From assembly GCF_918797505.1 (NCBI RefSeq), contig NC_092794.1, forward strand, positions 2,914,001-2,978,000: a stretch of 64,000 nt of DNA, in the 5' to 3' direction. The stretch is from Bemisia tabaci (lineage: Eukaryota; Arthropoda; Insecta; Hemiptera; Aleyrodidae). Below the pieces are notes generated by a model, which saw nothing but the letters and a program-made list of their open reading frames with translations, had not been told where the DNA came from and made no database searches. Below, piece by piece: positions 53,463-62,974 of the stretch. How positions within the stretch are numbered: the stretch's first letter is position 1; each line of letters starts with the position of its first letter. The position numbers and the translations under genes were made by a program.

Positions 53463-54127
53463 CAGGGCCGGATTTACCTACTTGCCGCCCATGGGCCGCC
53501 TGTATTTTGCCGCCCCCCTTCTCATTTGTTCTGAAACTTTAATAAAAACCATCAAGTGAACGTGCCGGAGGGGGCGGGTTGCATAAGAAACGTTCACTCG
53601 TGTTGGACACATTTTTTGCAAAAAAAAGTGCAAAACATAAATGCGGTTTAATAATTTTAACTTACGCTGCCGCGCCGCGCTGACCGCACTGTAATTGGCG
53701 CAATGCGTGAAGTATTCATGCACTCTTGTTGGCGCCATGCGTTTCCCGCCGACCGCTGCTGACCGCACTGTGTTTGACGCAACGCGTGAAGTATTCATGC
53801 AGTCTTCTAGGCGCTAATATGTGTAACGCGCCGAGGGCTTTTCCTTTCAATCTCAAGTCCTCGTCATCATTTCACTCTGCGCCGCGCCGTTCCAGGTCAA
53901 ATTGCGTGTTTGGTTTCTCTCTTAACTCGACAAATTAAAGGTGCTGCCTTTTGTATCGCCCAGAGACGACAAATTAGAAATCACTATACTCTCAGGAAAT
54001 GAGATTTTGTCGCCTTTTCTCGTTTGCAATTTTTTTCTGAATCCGATTTTTTATACCTACGTTTAAAAAAAGTCAAAATTTGCCGCCACGGGCCGCGGCC
54101 CATGTGGCCACCCCTAAATCGGCCCTG
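53463..54127. mobile_element. hAT-type element, CAGGGCCGG ends
   Basis: This 665-bp element has inverted ends CAGGGCCGGATTTA / TAAATCGGCCCTG and a perfect 8-bp duplication, GCGTCTTA (53455-53462, 54128-54135). CAGGG fits YARNG exactly. Sub-ends repeat GCCGCC...GGGCCGC in both orientations. It contains a 79-bp tandem duplication (53679-53836) that uses the same GCGTGAAGTATTCATGCA words as the GC hairpin family. No transposase. Confidence 0.88.
53679..53836. repeat. 79-bp tandem duplication inside the hAT element
   Basis: Two units starting GCTGACCGCACTG at 53679 and 53758, each followed by a GCGTGAAGTATTCATGCA segment and a GGCGC(C/T) end. The units differ at several positions. Confidence 0.65.
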
Positions 54128-54242
54128 GCGTCTTAACGTTGGAAGAATAGCCGTTATTTTTACCGAGGATATCTAATCTCGTAGCTTATTTTTTGGCGGT
54201 GAAAGGTATGGGTAGGTGGTATTTGAGATAGTTCCTCCAGGT

Positions 54243-54430
54243 TAGAGCACCTGTATAGCGAGAGTATGGACGGCTCGCTTCATGGAGGGCACAGGGCCCA
54301 AAAATGTAGCCAACTTTTCTACACGAAATATCCGAGGCCCAGTTGTTGCCAACCTTCACAACCAGATCGGAAACTTGCAAAATGGAAGATAATGAATACG
54401 AAACGATTTTCTCATAGTTAATCATATCAC
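54243..54430. mobile_element. TAGAGTACC-family fragment
   Basis: TAGAGCACCTGTATAGCGAG and CGGCTCGCTTCATGGAGGGC match the right arm of 52700-53086 in inverse orientation. The other end was not found. Confidence 0.5.
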
Positions 54431-55084
54431 TGAAACTAGATTAAAACTCGCGATAAGGCCGTAGTTGTAAGTTTTACCATTTTCTATTCGCTCAACAAGT
54501 TTTAAAAATGCAATACTGTGGGCGGCACAATATCGGGTAATTTGAATTCATAGGTTGAATGCCCATTTGCTCCCGCGTAGTGATCGATTAAACAGTTAGG
54601 TAATCGAAATGAACAATCGATAAATCGATCGAATCTAAGAAATTCGATTAATCTATTAATCAGTTGCGGATCGAAAAATTCGAAAGTGGAACCTGCATTC
54701 GACAGTAGCGGGAGGTGTCTCCGGTCGGCCTCCAATTTGTTTGGGGAATCAATAAAACGGAGGCGGAAAGCGTCTCGTTGGTTCGGAAATAAAGTGGCGG
54801 GTAATTTTAATTAGCCGGAGCGGTTAGTCGAGACCAAAACAGAGGCGGGCGAATGGCGGAATCCGCGCCAACGCCGACACTTGACCCATTTCGTTGACCT
54901 TCCCGACGAAAGCGACTCAATCTGCTTCGCTCGCAGTTCGCATGCTCATTAGTCAGGCATCGGTTACTGTTGAGAGTCGCGGATTGAATGCAAATCCGGG
55001 ACCCGTCCAGGATTAAACCGCTCCATTTTCGACTCGTTCGCTTCATCAAAATAAGTGCAACCGCAGCGGCAAAGTACCACAACT
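54431..55084. other. Unassigned spacer, moderately GC-rich
   Basis: No repeat recognised. The stretch 54750-55000 is relatively GC-rich and apparently single-copy, with an AATTTTAATTAG homeodomain-type core. It is a possible regulatory region, but only by composition. Confidence 0.3.
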
Positions 55085-55339
55085 CCGCCGTGCTGAGCAA
55101 GAACGCCGTATGAGCTTTCAGGCGTTGCCAAATTTCACTCGATAAAACACGCATTTCCTGGTGAACTTACGAATATTCTACATCAATTTTTTTCCAGCTA
55201 ATTATCGTCGCAATTTCACCCAATGTTCATGAAAATTTCAAGATACAATATTCTTACATTTCCACAGAAATTAGTATTTTATCGAAGGAGATTTGGCAAC
55301 TCTCGAATGTTCATACGGCGTGCTTCCTCAGCACGGCAG
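55085..55339. mobile_element. CTGCCGTGC-family MITE
   Basis: 255 bp; CGCCGTGCTGAGCAAGAACG ... GCTTCCTCAGCACGGCAG. The arms include CGTATGAGC and GTTGCCAAATTTC with complements. The outer dinucleotides are TC and AT, so TA is not preserved. Confidence 0.7.
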
Positions 55340-56149
55340 ATACTCCCTCGCTCAAGCTCCCTTTGCAATTCTATCAGAGGCACTTTTGAGGTTTTCGGCG
55401 TCTCGTCACTCCGTCGTCCTCTTTTGATAATGGATCACCCGGGGAAAATCCTCAAAATTTAAAAGCCCTCGTATTAAGGCTGGTGTTAGATAGCATAACT
55501 TAGTGTTTTTACATATAAACAGCCAGTCGTAAGTTTTTACCTTGAGAATGCGAATAACTTGCTTTTTCCGAGATTGTTAATTAGGTTTCAGGACATTCCG
55601 TCAACGATTTTTTGTCCCGGCACCTGTGAAGTCCAGTAATTTACGTCCACGCTTAAAGTAAGAAACAGTGACCTGGTCCAAAGGTTATATTCCAGTCCGT
55701 ATGTAAAATTGTATTGCCAATATCGAATTAGAAAATGGGGAGAGAAGAAGGTGTTGTTATGGTAACTCGTTTTTTAAATGAAATGTTACTTTCTTCTTTT
55801 TATTCATCCTTCAAATTTTCATTGGTGAATATTTGGTTTTACTTCTAAAATTGTCGATTTAAAATATACCTTATATATATATACCTTTTTTAAATGATAA
55901 TATTACTTTATTTTAAAAACATCATATTTTTAAAACGTGGCAAATATTTGTAAAACCTTTTCCAAGCGATGGCATCGATATTAATCTCAACGAGCCTTAC
56001 TTTGTGTTGAAAGGAACTATACAAAAATGAAAAAGAGAGAAAAAACCAAGGAGGACGCAATCTTTGGTTTTAACCTACTTTTAAATCGATCTTTTACAGT
56101 CAAACACGTCCAATTTTGAGCGTTTGGTTGCGAATACACCACGCGGCAG
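55340..56149. other. Unassigned spacer
   Basis: A/T-rich with TATATATATA near 55873. Nothing else. Confidence 0.3.
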
Positions 56150-56690
56150 CACAGTGAAAGCGCAAAATATAAAGGAAAAATTAAAAAGCTGTGGAAATCA
56201 TTAAATTAGACACGGAATCACCTTAATATTTTCCAAACACACGTTATATTTTCCTTTAATACATTTTTTTTTCATAAATTTAAATTAGAATAATCCGTGC
56301 AGAGCGTGCAAACATTTCAAAATCATGAGTTGAAAAACGCTGACTCCGCGAGTTTAAATATTATAGCCTGACACAGAACGAAATGCGCACTGGGTGGCGC
56401 CTACCAACCTAACGGGATACTTCACGCGTTGCGCAATGCGTGAAGTATCCCTGTTGGGTTTGTAGGCGCCTATGCGCTTGTCACGCCTCGGAGTGCTACG
56501 GCGTTTCAAGCAACTATTTCGCGACGTAGGTGCTGCACAGTATCATACGAGATTGAGGACGCTCCAACGTATCAAAAATGACAAGCTTCCTCTGAGGGTA
56601 CAGAACTTTCCTTGCAAAATAAATCAAGATACTACGTTACAAAAAGAAAGCGGTAATCTAAAAAACTAGTCCTAGCATCCGTATTTAATA
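56150..56690. repeat. GC-hairpin repeat, copy 3 (inverted)
   Basis: The whole block (ACGGAATCACCTTAATATTT..., GAATAATCC, ATGAGTTGAAAAACGCTGA, the hairpin at 56396-56470, a 65-bp motif, then AAATAAATCAAGATACTACG and CTAGTCCTAGCATCCG) matches the interior of 50809-51772 on the opposite strand. The CCTGGTAAAAATTGGC ends are absent. Confidence 0.65.
56499..56563. repeat. 65-bp GGCGC-bounded motif, copy 5
   Basis: CGGCGTTTCAAGCAACTATTTC to GAGGACGCT. Part of the 56150-56690 block. Confidence 0.45.
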
Positions 56691-57136
56691 ACCTTTTAGC
56701 ATAATTTTTGAATTCCATTAGAGAAAAATGTGACTCGATTTAGGCAGAAACATTATCGATTTAGGCATTATTGAGTATGCCGTCAAGAAGATTTTATTTT
56801 GAATCAAGAATAAAATAGCTGAATGAAAACGGGTTTCTGCTTGATCTAAGTGACTTTTCTTTTTATTTAAGCATCGTTTTTTCTCTAAACAGGCATTATT
56901 TTCTTTATTGATTTGTAAGGAAATCCTCCCGGCGGCGAATTTGAGCATATTTCTGCTTGAATCAAGTCACTTTTTCCTCTAATTAAGTTCAAAAACCATG
57001 CTTAACATTACTGGATCCAGATACTAGGACTTAGCAAGTTTTTCGACTGCAGCTCTCTTTTTTTCGTCGTCACTCGTTTTAATTTGCAAGGGGGCTTCGT
57101 GCTTTTGAAAGATGCCATCAATCATGATACGTTGGG

Positions 57137-57199
57137 GTGCCTCCAATATTGTATGATACTGTGCAACACCTTCATGGCGAAATAGTAGTTTGAAGCGCC
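57137..57199. repeat. 65-bp GGCGC-bounded motif, copy 6 (inverted)
   Basis: GGTGCCTCCAATATTG to AGTAGTTTGAAGCGCC. It belongs to a longer relative of the 50809 interior beginning CTAGGACTTAGCAAG at about 57023. The minus-strand frame stays open from 57199 to the TAG at about 57025. Confidence 0.45.
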
Positions 57200-57428
57200 G
57201 GCGCCGTCGCGAAGTTATCGTACACAGGAAAAATCTAAGAGCCTTTAGCTGAAGAAAATCAAAAGGTTCAGTTGGTTCTGGTGTAAGAGGATGGGATTTT
57301 CTTGAAAGATAATCGATTCCTGTTGCACCAAAGAGGCGTAGAGAGTTTTAGTGAATTTTCCCTCATGGAATTGACGCCAAAATTCTCAATTATATATTTG
57401 TTTCCGTTTGGCCAACCAAACAAAATGG

Positions 57429-57566
57429 GCCGCATTTTGCAATTTGGAACTATAAATTCTGGCTCATCTAAAAAAACACGTGTGTGCATAGGGAAATTAA
57501 TGGTACATACGTTGTTTTTAAACCGGGCTAGAATTTATAGTTCCTAATTGCAAAATGTAGTCCAAA
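57429..57566. mobile_element. CAATTGGATTACA-type palindrome, diverged
   Basis: GCATTTTGCAATTTGGAACTAT and its complement (ATAGTTCCTAATTGCAAAATG) flank a centre with GGCTCATCT. Related to 5256-5401. Confidence 0.5.
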
Positions 57567-57802
57567 TAAAAAACGAGCGCACCCTCATTCTTCCAAGACA
57601 TTATACATTTCATTTAAAAACATCGTGAGCAAATGTTGTTTGTATTTACATGTTGACCAATTAACTTTGGGTCTCAATAATTGATAAGTGGACCAAAACT
57701 CCGCTGCCGAAAAAAAGCGTGGACTTAAACTACTGGAAAAAACAAGTGCTCGGACAAAAAATCGTTGACGAAATGTCCTATAACCGTTAATTATACGTGA
57801 AT

Positions 57803-58116
57803 GGAGAATTTGCATGCAAATTTTTCATTGATTCATCTGAAAGTGCTTAAAGAGCTGATTTCACTGTATTTTTTTAAATTTTTTTCTGATATGGGAAATA
57901 GTATAGATATCGATTTAAAAATGAGAAAATGCACCGCCTAGTGACGTCATCTGGCGGCATTTCCCATTTAAACACATGTATTTTAGCAGGTTCGATCATT
58001 GTATATCCTTCAATTATTGTCCAATTCATGAACCAAGGGTATCCTCGTGTTCAGTCCACTCAGTAGTTTCCACTTAAATACGAAATTCATCAAATTTCAG
58101 ACACCTGCAAATTCTC
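57803..58116. mobile_element. GAGAATTTGCA family element, copy 2
   Basis: 314 bp in the same orientation as copy 1, with high similarity throughout (GCACCGCCTAGTGACGTCA, GGCGGCATTTCCC, TTCAGTCCACTCAGTAG). Confidence 0.68.
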
Positions 58117-58168
58117 TATTTGGCTTTTAAAAACAGCTGTGACTTTTCGGAGGTATGACGAATGCCAC

Positions 58169-58433
58169 CTGCGGGTCGATTTTTGAAATTGAGGGACAAA
58201 GCTATGGACAAAAAAGACAAATAGGATATGGAGGGATCCTATTGGTGGAAGCGGGTGGTTGTAAGGGACAAAGGAGGTAGGTAATAGACAAACTAGAGGC
58301 AAACGACGAGAGACCCTGTAGTTAGTTCATTATTTTTCTCCTTGGTCTATAGGAACCACCCATGGTAACCAATAGGATCGCTCCGTGCTCTTTATGTCTT
58401 CTTTGTCTATTAATTTCAATAATCAGTCCGCTG
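58169..58433. mobile_element. CTGCGGGCTGATTA element, copy 3
   Basis: 265 bp; CTGCGGGTCGATTTTTGAAA ... ATTTCAATAATCAGTCCGCTG. The central ACTAACTAACGGC module is degraded. Confidence 0.63.
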
Positions 58434-58541
58434 GTATCAAGTCTCACAAAAATCGAGAACAGGAGCCGTATAGTACACGATCAGTATGGCAAGACTCTAC
58501 ACAGTGATGGTAAAGCGATACCAGTCAATTAAAAAACGTTA

Positions 58542-58606
58542 AAGCGCCTTCAATTTTGTCTGATACTGTGCAATACCTCCGAGGTGGAATAGTTGCTCAG
58601 AGCGCC
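58542..58606. repeat. 65-bp GGCGC-bounded motif, copy 7 (inverted)
   Basis: AGCGCCTTCAATTTTG to ATAGTTGCTCAGAGCGCC. It stands without the hairpin or other parts of the 50809 element. Confidence 0.5.
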
Positions 58607-59790
58607 TTCTACTGTGTCGTTTCGTTCTGATGTCAGAAGATGCGATAGCCCCTGAAAGCATACTTTCATGCGCGTGCGCAGTTACACATTTTCTCTTTAC
58701 CGACGCGACAGAGATGAAAAACATTATTACCTCAAAATTTGCGACGCTGTAACTTTTCACTGCTTATTTCGCACTCATTAATGAAAATGAACAATTTAAC
58801 AACAGATATGGAAAACTCCATCAAACTTTTTGAATACTAGATCTTCTTGATACACCTTGGTATTCCGCCAAATGAAACCCAGAAACAAGAGTATTCTGAA
58901 ATTTTCCCATCTTATCTATTTATGAGCATTGTATTTTTGCTGTTTGGTGCATACATATATCTAACCCATAAAAATTCTCATCTTCCACTGAAAGCTTTAA
59001 AAGACGAGAAGTGAACAGAAAAATATTTTTGTTGATCCATCATTTTTGTCATTCTCCCATCAAATCGAGACATTTTCCGTGTGAACTTAAATGGTGTGAA
59101 ACTTAAACAGTTCCCCTCCTTGATGACAATTTAAAAGTAATACAATGCACCGAGTTTCTGTAGTTCATCATATACTCATTATTCGTTTATTATTCAGCAC
59201 AACATTGCAACTTCAAACAGCTTGATGCCCGTATTTTTCTTTCGAAAGTTCAACGCGACATTAAGAAAGAGCGATCAATCTTTTCAAGTAATTTTAATGT
59301 CATCCACTCCCATCGTCCGTGCAATTTGACTTGCATTGCCCTTTCAATTACAATGTACTCTTTATCTGTTTGCTCTTTCACAGCTTGCTCTTTAAATTTT
59401 ACCCGGCGCTGCCCCAAAGTCATTGTATATCCAATCGTCATATCTTTTTAGTCTATTACTCGCAGTCTAATACTTGCTTCCTCGGGAAAATTACGGGACT
59501 GATGATGCATACTTATTTTTTTGCTGGCAGGGTGTGAAGCGAAAAATTACTCTGGAGAAACACATCCATCCAAATCTTTCAACTATTTTGAAAAAAATTA
59601 AAAACCGCGGCAGAAAACTTTGAAAATTAGTAGCCGAAACCATTTTTTTCAGAAGGAAGAGACTTGACATTTATTTGTCTCTTTTTCTCTACCACCCCCA
59701 TTGCCATTCTGTAAAACAAATTTAACTATTGATGGATTTTTTTTCTCTGATAAAACGTATATTTTGCAATCGCACTTTATCACAGTCGTG
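58607..59790. other. Unassigned A/T-rich spacer
   Basis: About 1.2 kb with no recognised repeats or exons. Confidence 0.35.
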
Positions 59791-60883
59791 CACTGAAAAA
59801 AATAATAGAGCTTAGAGACAAGATAAACTTGTTAAACCTACCTTGTCTCAGGAACAAGACTTTTAGTCTGTCAGTTTGTTTGGGAAACAACATCCGTTTG
59901 TTAATGCAACGACCAGCCTTGTTTTATATGCTAGGTTTCTGAGCCACCGGACTCGATAGTCTTGTCACTGTGACAAGATTCTCTACTCACCGAGTAATGG
60001 TCAAATTCAAAGAGAGCGTATTATTTTATATATTTGAAAGAGTATTTTAAGAACTACGCTAAATAATTGTTCCCCGAAAATTTCTGGATGTTTAATGATA
60101 GGTAAAAACTAAGTTTATTTTATTTTTTAAAAATAATCGCTCATGCGTAAGGTTTAAAATCAAATGTATCTATTATATTATTTTTAACGTTTGATTTATT
60201 TATATATTATTACTATTATCATGATATAAAATGAAATTAGAATCATAAACACGGAACAAAGGAACATCGTTGCTTGAAAACACATTTTTCGGCCTAAATT
60301 GTCCATTTTTAATCTGATGTAGAATGTTAATTCCTTTCGTAAACGGTAAATAGTAAAAAGAAAAAACCAAACAATCTGATGCTCTACGCATTCACAGACT
60401 TAGATAGCAAAAAATGAAAAAGTAATTCTGTGGGCTGCACTTATACTTAAAATTCGGCACCCCTAACATCTAGCCCGGATAGCTCGGTCAGTAGAACACT
60501 CGGTCCGATATCAGATGGTCCCGCGTTCAAATCCCGATAAGGTCGGTAAAATTTGAAAGGTCGGATGGGTTGATTCTGGTGTAAGAGGAGTGAAGGAAGT
60601 AGAAAATAAATATATTTTCATATAAATCGTGCAATTCATAAAATTTGTGACATTTTTTTGCATTTTAATTTCTTCCGAATACTGTGACAAGACAAGTCTT
60701 GTTCCTAGAACTAGACAATTTGTTACCGTGACTAGACTTTTGACTTATGCAACAAGAAGTCTTGTTCCTGAACAAGACTGTATGGGTCCCATGAATTAGA
60801 ATGCCTTGTGGATCAAATATAACAAGACGGTCTTGTCTGGGGGACTAAATCCTTGTTTCTCGGACAAGGCACTTTTTTCAGTG
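59791..60883. mobile_element. CACTGAA element, CACTA-like, 1.1 kb
   Basis: The ends CACTGAAAAAAATAATAG and (complement) CACTGAAAAAAGTGCC are flanked by TG (59789-59790, 60884-60885). Both subterminal regions hold many short (A)CAAGAC/GTCTTGT(C) motifs in both orientations, as expected of CACTA-type transposase binding arrays. The centre (60000-60620) is A/T-rich, contains no transposase, and includes a tRNA-derived SINE (60473). Confidence 0.72.
60473..60625 (+). mobile_element. tRNA-derived SINE (Lys-like head)
   Basis: GCCCGGATAGCTCGGTCAG resembles the 5' part of a tRNA-Lys with an A box at 60479-60490. GCGTTCAAATCCC (60523-60535) is a good B box. The acceptor stem does not close (the 3' side reads AAGGTCGG), so it is a retroposon head or tRNA pseudogene. 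The body contains GATTCTGGTGTAAGAGGA, which recurs near 57277-57294 beside a degraded head. The 3' limit is uncertain. Confidence 0.6.
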
Positions 60884-60942
60884 TGATTTCGGACCTCTGT
60901 CATGGACGTATCGAGAAGTCCGTAAATCGTGCTTCCATGCTA

Positions 60943-61181
60943 CTGTAGAACACCCTATGAAAATTTGGATGCTGCCAAATTTCTCCCTTAAAACTATTTA
61001 TTTTGAGATAATTCATGAACAGTTTTCCTTTACATTTTCGGACACTATGGTCGAATTGCGACTAAAATGCTGAAAAATTGGAAGGAAAAATGGCAAATTT
61101 TCAAAAAAAGCATGCCCATTTAATTCAAGGCAATTCGGCAACGTCCAAATGCGCATACGCCATTCTTTCTCAGCACGGCAG
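60943..61181. mobile_element. CTGCCGTGC-family MITE
   Basis: 239 bp; CTGTAGAACACCCTATG ... CATTCTTTCTCAGCACGG then CAG. TA precedes it and CA follows. Confidence 0.6.
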
Positions 61182-61584
61182 CACATATAAGGCTCGTGAA
61201 AAATTTAAAGCCCCCAGGATTGCTATTCAGTCCCTCGACAATAAGTCGGTGGACACTGTGGCGTTGCGTTGGTTTTACGAGTGAGTAAAGGACGGGAGGA
61301 TTTTATAGTCCGATCACTTGATGGTTTGCTATCTATCTTAAAGCCCACTAAATTGTCCGAGAAAACTAGACTACGTTGCGGAGCACTAATACCTTCCGCC
61401 TCGATGCCTCTCAACAGTCTAAGTTCGATGATGAACTGTGATTTACATCTCGCTAGCACTGTTGCAAAATCTCAACCCATCTTCAATTTTCGTGACGTAC
61501 ATTTTATACGACAGGCCTATCTATCAATTCAAAGCATTCTAATGTTAGAAATTATTTAGAAAATTCAGAATACCAATCCAATAG
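61182..61584. other. Apparently single-copy stretch upstream of the Cys-rich exon
   Basis: No repeats recognised. A 96-codon plus-strand frame (61269-61559) has no signal peptide or motif. If the exon at 61585 is real, this may be intron. Confidence 0.3.
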
Positions 61585-61722
61585 CGAATTGTTGAATGTT
61601 TACCTGAACATTTTGTAAAATGCGGATTTGAACATTCGGAATGCAAAGACCCACACACGGTGTGTACAAAGTGCAGCGATTCCTATGAAAAAATTATTTT
61701 TGGCTGTAGAAAAAAAAATTGA
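61585..61722 (+). CDS. Candidate terminal exon of a small cysteine-rich protein
   Basis: The frame CGA...TGA opens directly after CCAATAG, an acceptor-like AG. It encodes 45 residues beginning RIVECLPEHFVKCGF, then EHSECKDPHTVCTKC, then a terminus with IIFGCRKKN and a stop. Six cysteines have spacing C-x7-C-x6-C-x6-C-x2-C-x9-C, with no hydrophobic run. The even Cys count and charged loops resemble the mature part of small secreted disulfide-rich insect proteins. No family is recognised. The upstream exon with a signal peptide is not found in the preceding few hundred bases, so this is a fragment or a chance frame. Confidence 0.35.
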   Translation, partial: RIVECLPEHFVKCGFEHSECKDPHTVCTKCSDSYEKIIFGCRKKN

Positions 61723-61999
61723 ATTAATTTTTGGATAATTCTGAATCTCCGTATACAGGAAAGCTCAAAAATTGTGATAGATCTAATTTGTCTCTAATTA
61801 GATAATTCGTGTACATAATCAAATGGTGTGAAGGTTTTGGCAGGATTCTCAATTGAGCAGGGTCCTGTCCCCACCCTGAGCCGTTTAAAGTGTTAAAAGC
61901 TTGCAAAAGCTGAGCCGATACACAAAGATTGAGGATGTCATATTTCGATACCTCGGGGACTGTAACGGGAACATTTTAGGAGGAAGTTTGAATTCATGC
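61723..61999. other. Unassigned spacer after the Cys-rich exon
   Basis: No canonical AATAAA lies close to the stop codon. Nothing else recognised. Confidence 0.3.
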
Positions 62000-62117
62000 T
62001 ATTTCAGTGTCAGGAGTTATTACGGGTAAATTTTGTTGTAAACACCGTATGTTACGTAAAATGTTGATGAGAAAACGCGTTGTAAAGCATAAACTCGCAC
62101 CATGTCTAGTGTTCCAT
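62000..62117. mobile_element. GGACCAC-family right-end fragment
   Basis: ...GTAAATTTTGTTGTAAACACC to CACCATGTCTAGTGTTCC matches the last 115 bp of the family, diverged. The left part is missing. Confidence 0.5.
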
Positions 62118-62653
62118 CGGACATTTGACTCAGGGAAAAGCTTTTAAATTTGCTAAGAGGGAATCTGGGTTCTTAAAATAGCGTAATTACAGCCATAAGC
62201 TGCATGTGCTACGAACCTGACCGGTCGTAGCCTCTTGCATTTCCGTTGGCCATAATTACACGATTTTAATTCAAATCATGAGCCAACTAGAGTATAAACC
62301 CCAGTACTGTCCACAGATGGCGCTGCAGTTCGTCCCTTATCCCCGGTCTAAAGAACGCACTGACAATTTCATTGGTTTTCTCCCGACAGGACACAAAAAT
62401 GTTGCTTTTTTGTTTGATACCAACATGCCAACACAAGTCAAAATCTCTGTACCTAGAAATATTTCACAACAACTGTAAACGGACCTGGAAGTATGATAAC
62501 TTCATTAGTTAGGCCAATTTTTACACGATCACTATAAACGATTTGTATAGGTCATTAATTCTCGTCTAGATATAGAAAGATTTGTTGCATATTTAAATTT
62601 TTAAACATATTGTAATATGAACAATAAGAAAAATTACCAACATAACGAGAATA
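62118..62653. other. Unassigned spacer
   Basis: Contains a 66-codon plus-strand frame (62278-62478) without recognised motifs. Otherwise A/T-rich. Confidence 0.3.
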
Positions 62654-62974
62654 GAGAATTTGCAGGTTTCTGAAATTTGATGAATTTCGTGGTTAAGTGG
62701 AAACTACTGAGTAAACTGAACACGAGGATTCCCTTCGTTCATGAATTGAACAATCATTGGAGAAGATATGACGAAATGACCTAATCTGCTAAAATACGTG
62801 TGTGCAAATGGGAAATGCCGCCAGATAACGTCACTAGGCGGTAGATTTTCTCACTTTTAGATCGATTTTTATATTATTTCCCATATCAGAAAAAAATTAT
62901 AAAAAATACAGTGGAATCAGCTCTTTAAGCACTTTCAGATGAAGCAATGAAAAATTTGCGTGCGAATACTACAT
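62654..62974. mobile_element. GAGAATTTGCA family element, copy 3 (inverted)
   Basis: 321 bp; starts GAGAATTTGCAGGTTTC and ends near TGCGTGCGAATACTAC. It aligns over its length with the reverse complement of copies 1 and 2. Confidence 0.66.

Noticed and set aside
60473..60546. tRNA-Lys gene
   Set aside because: The acceptor stem does not pair and the anticodon arm is irregular, so it is a SINE head or pseudogene.
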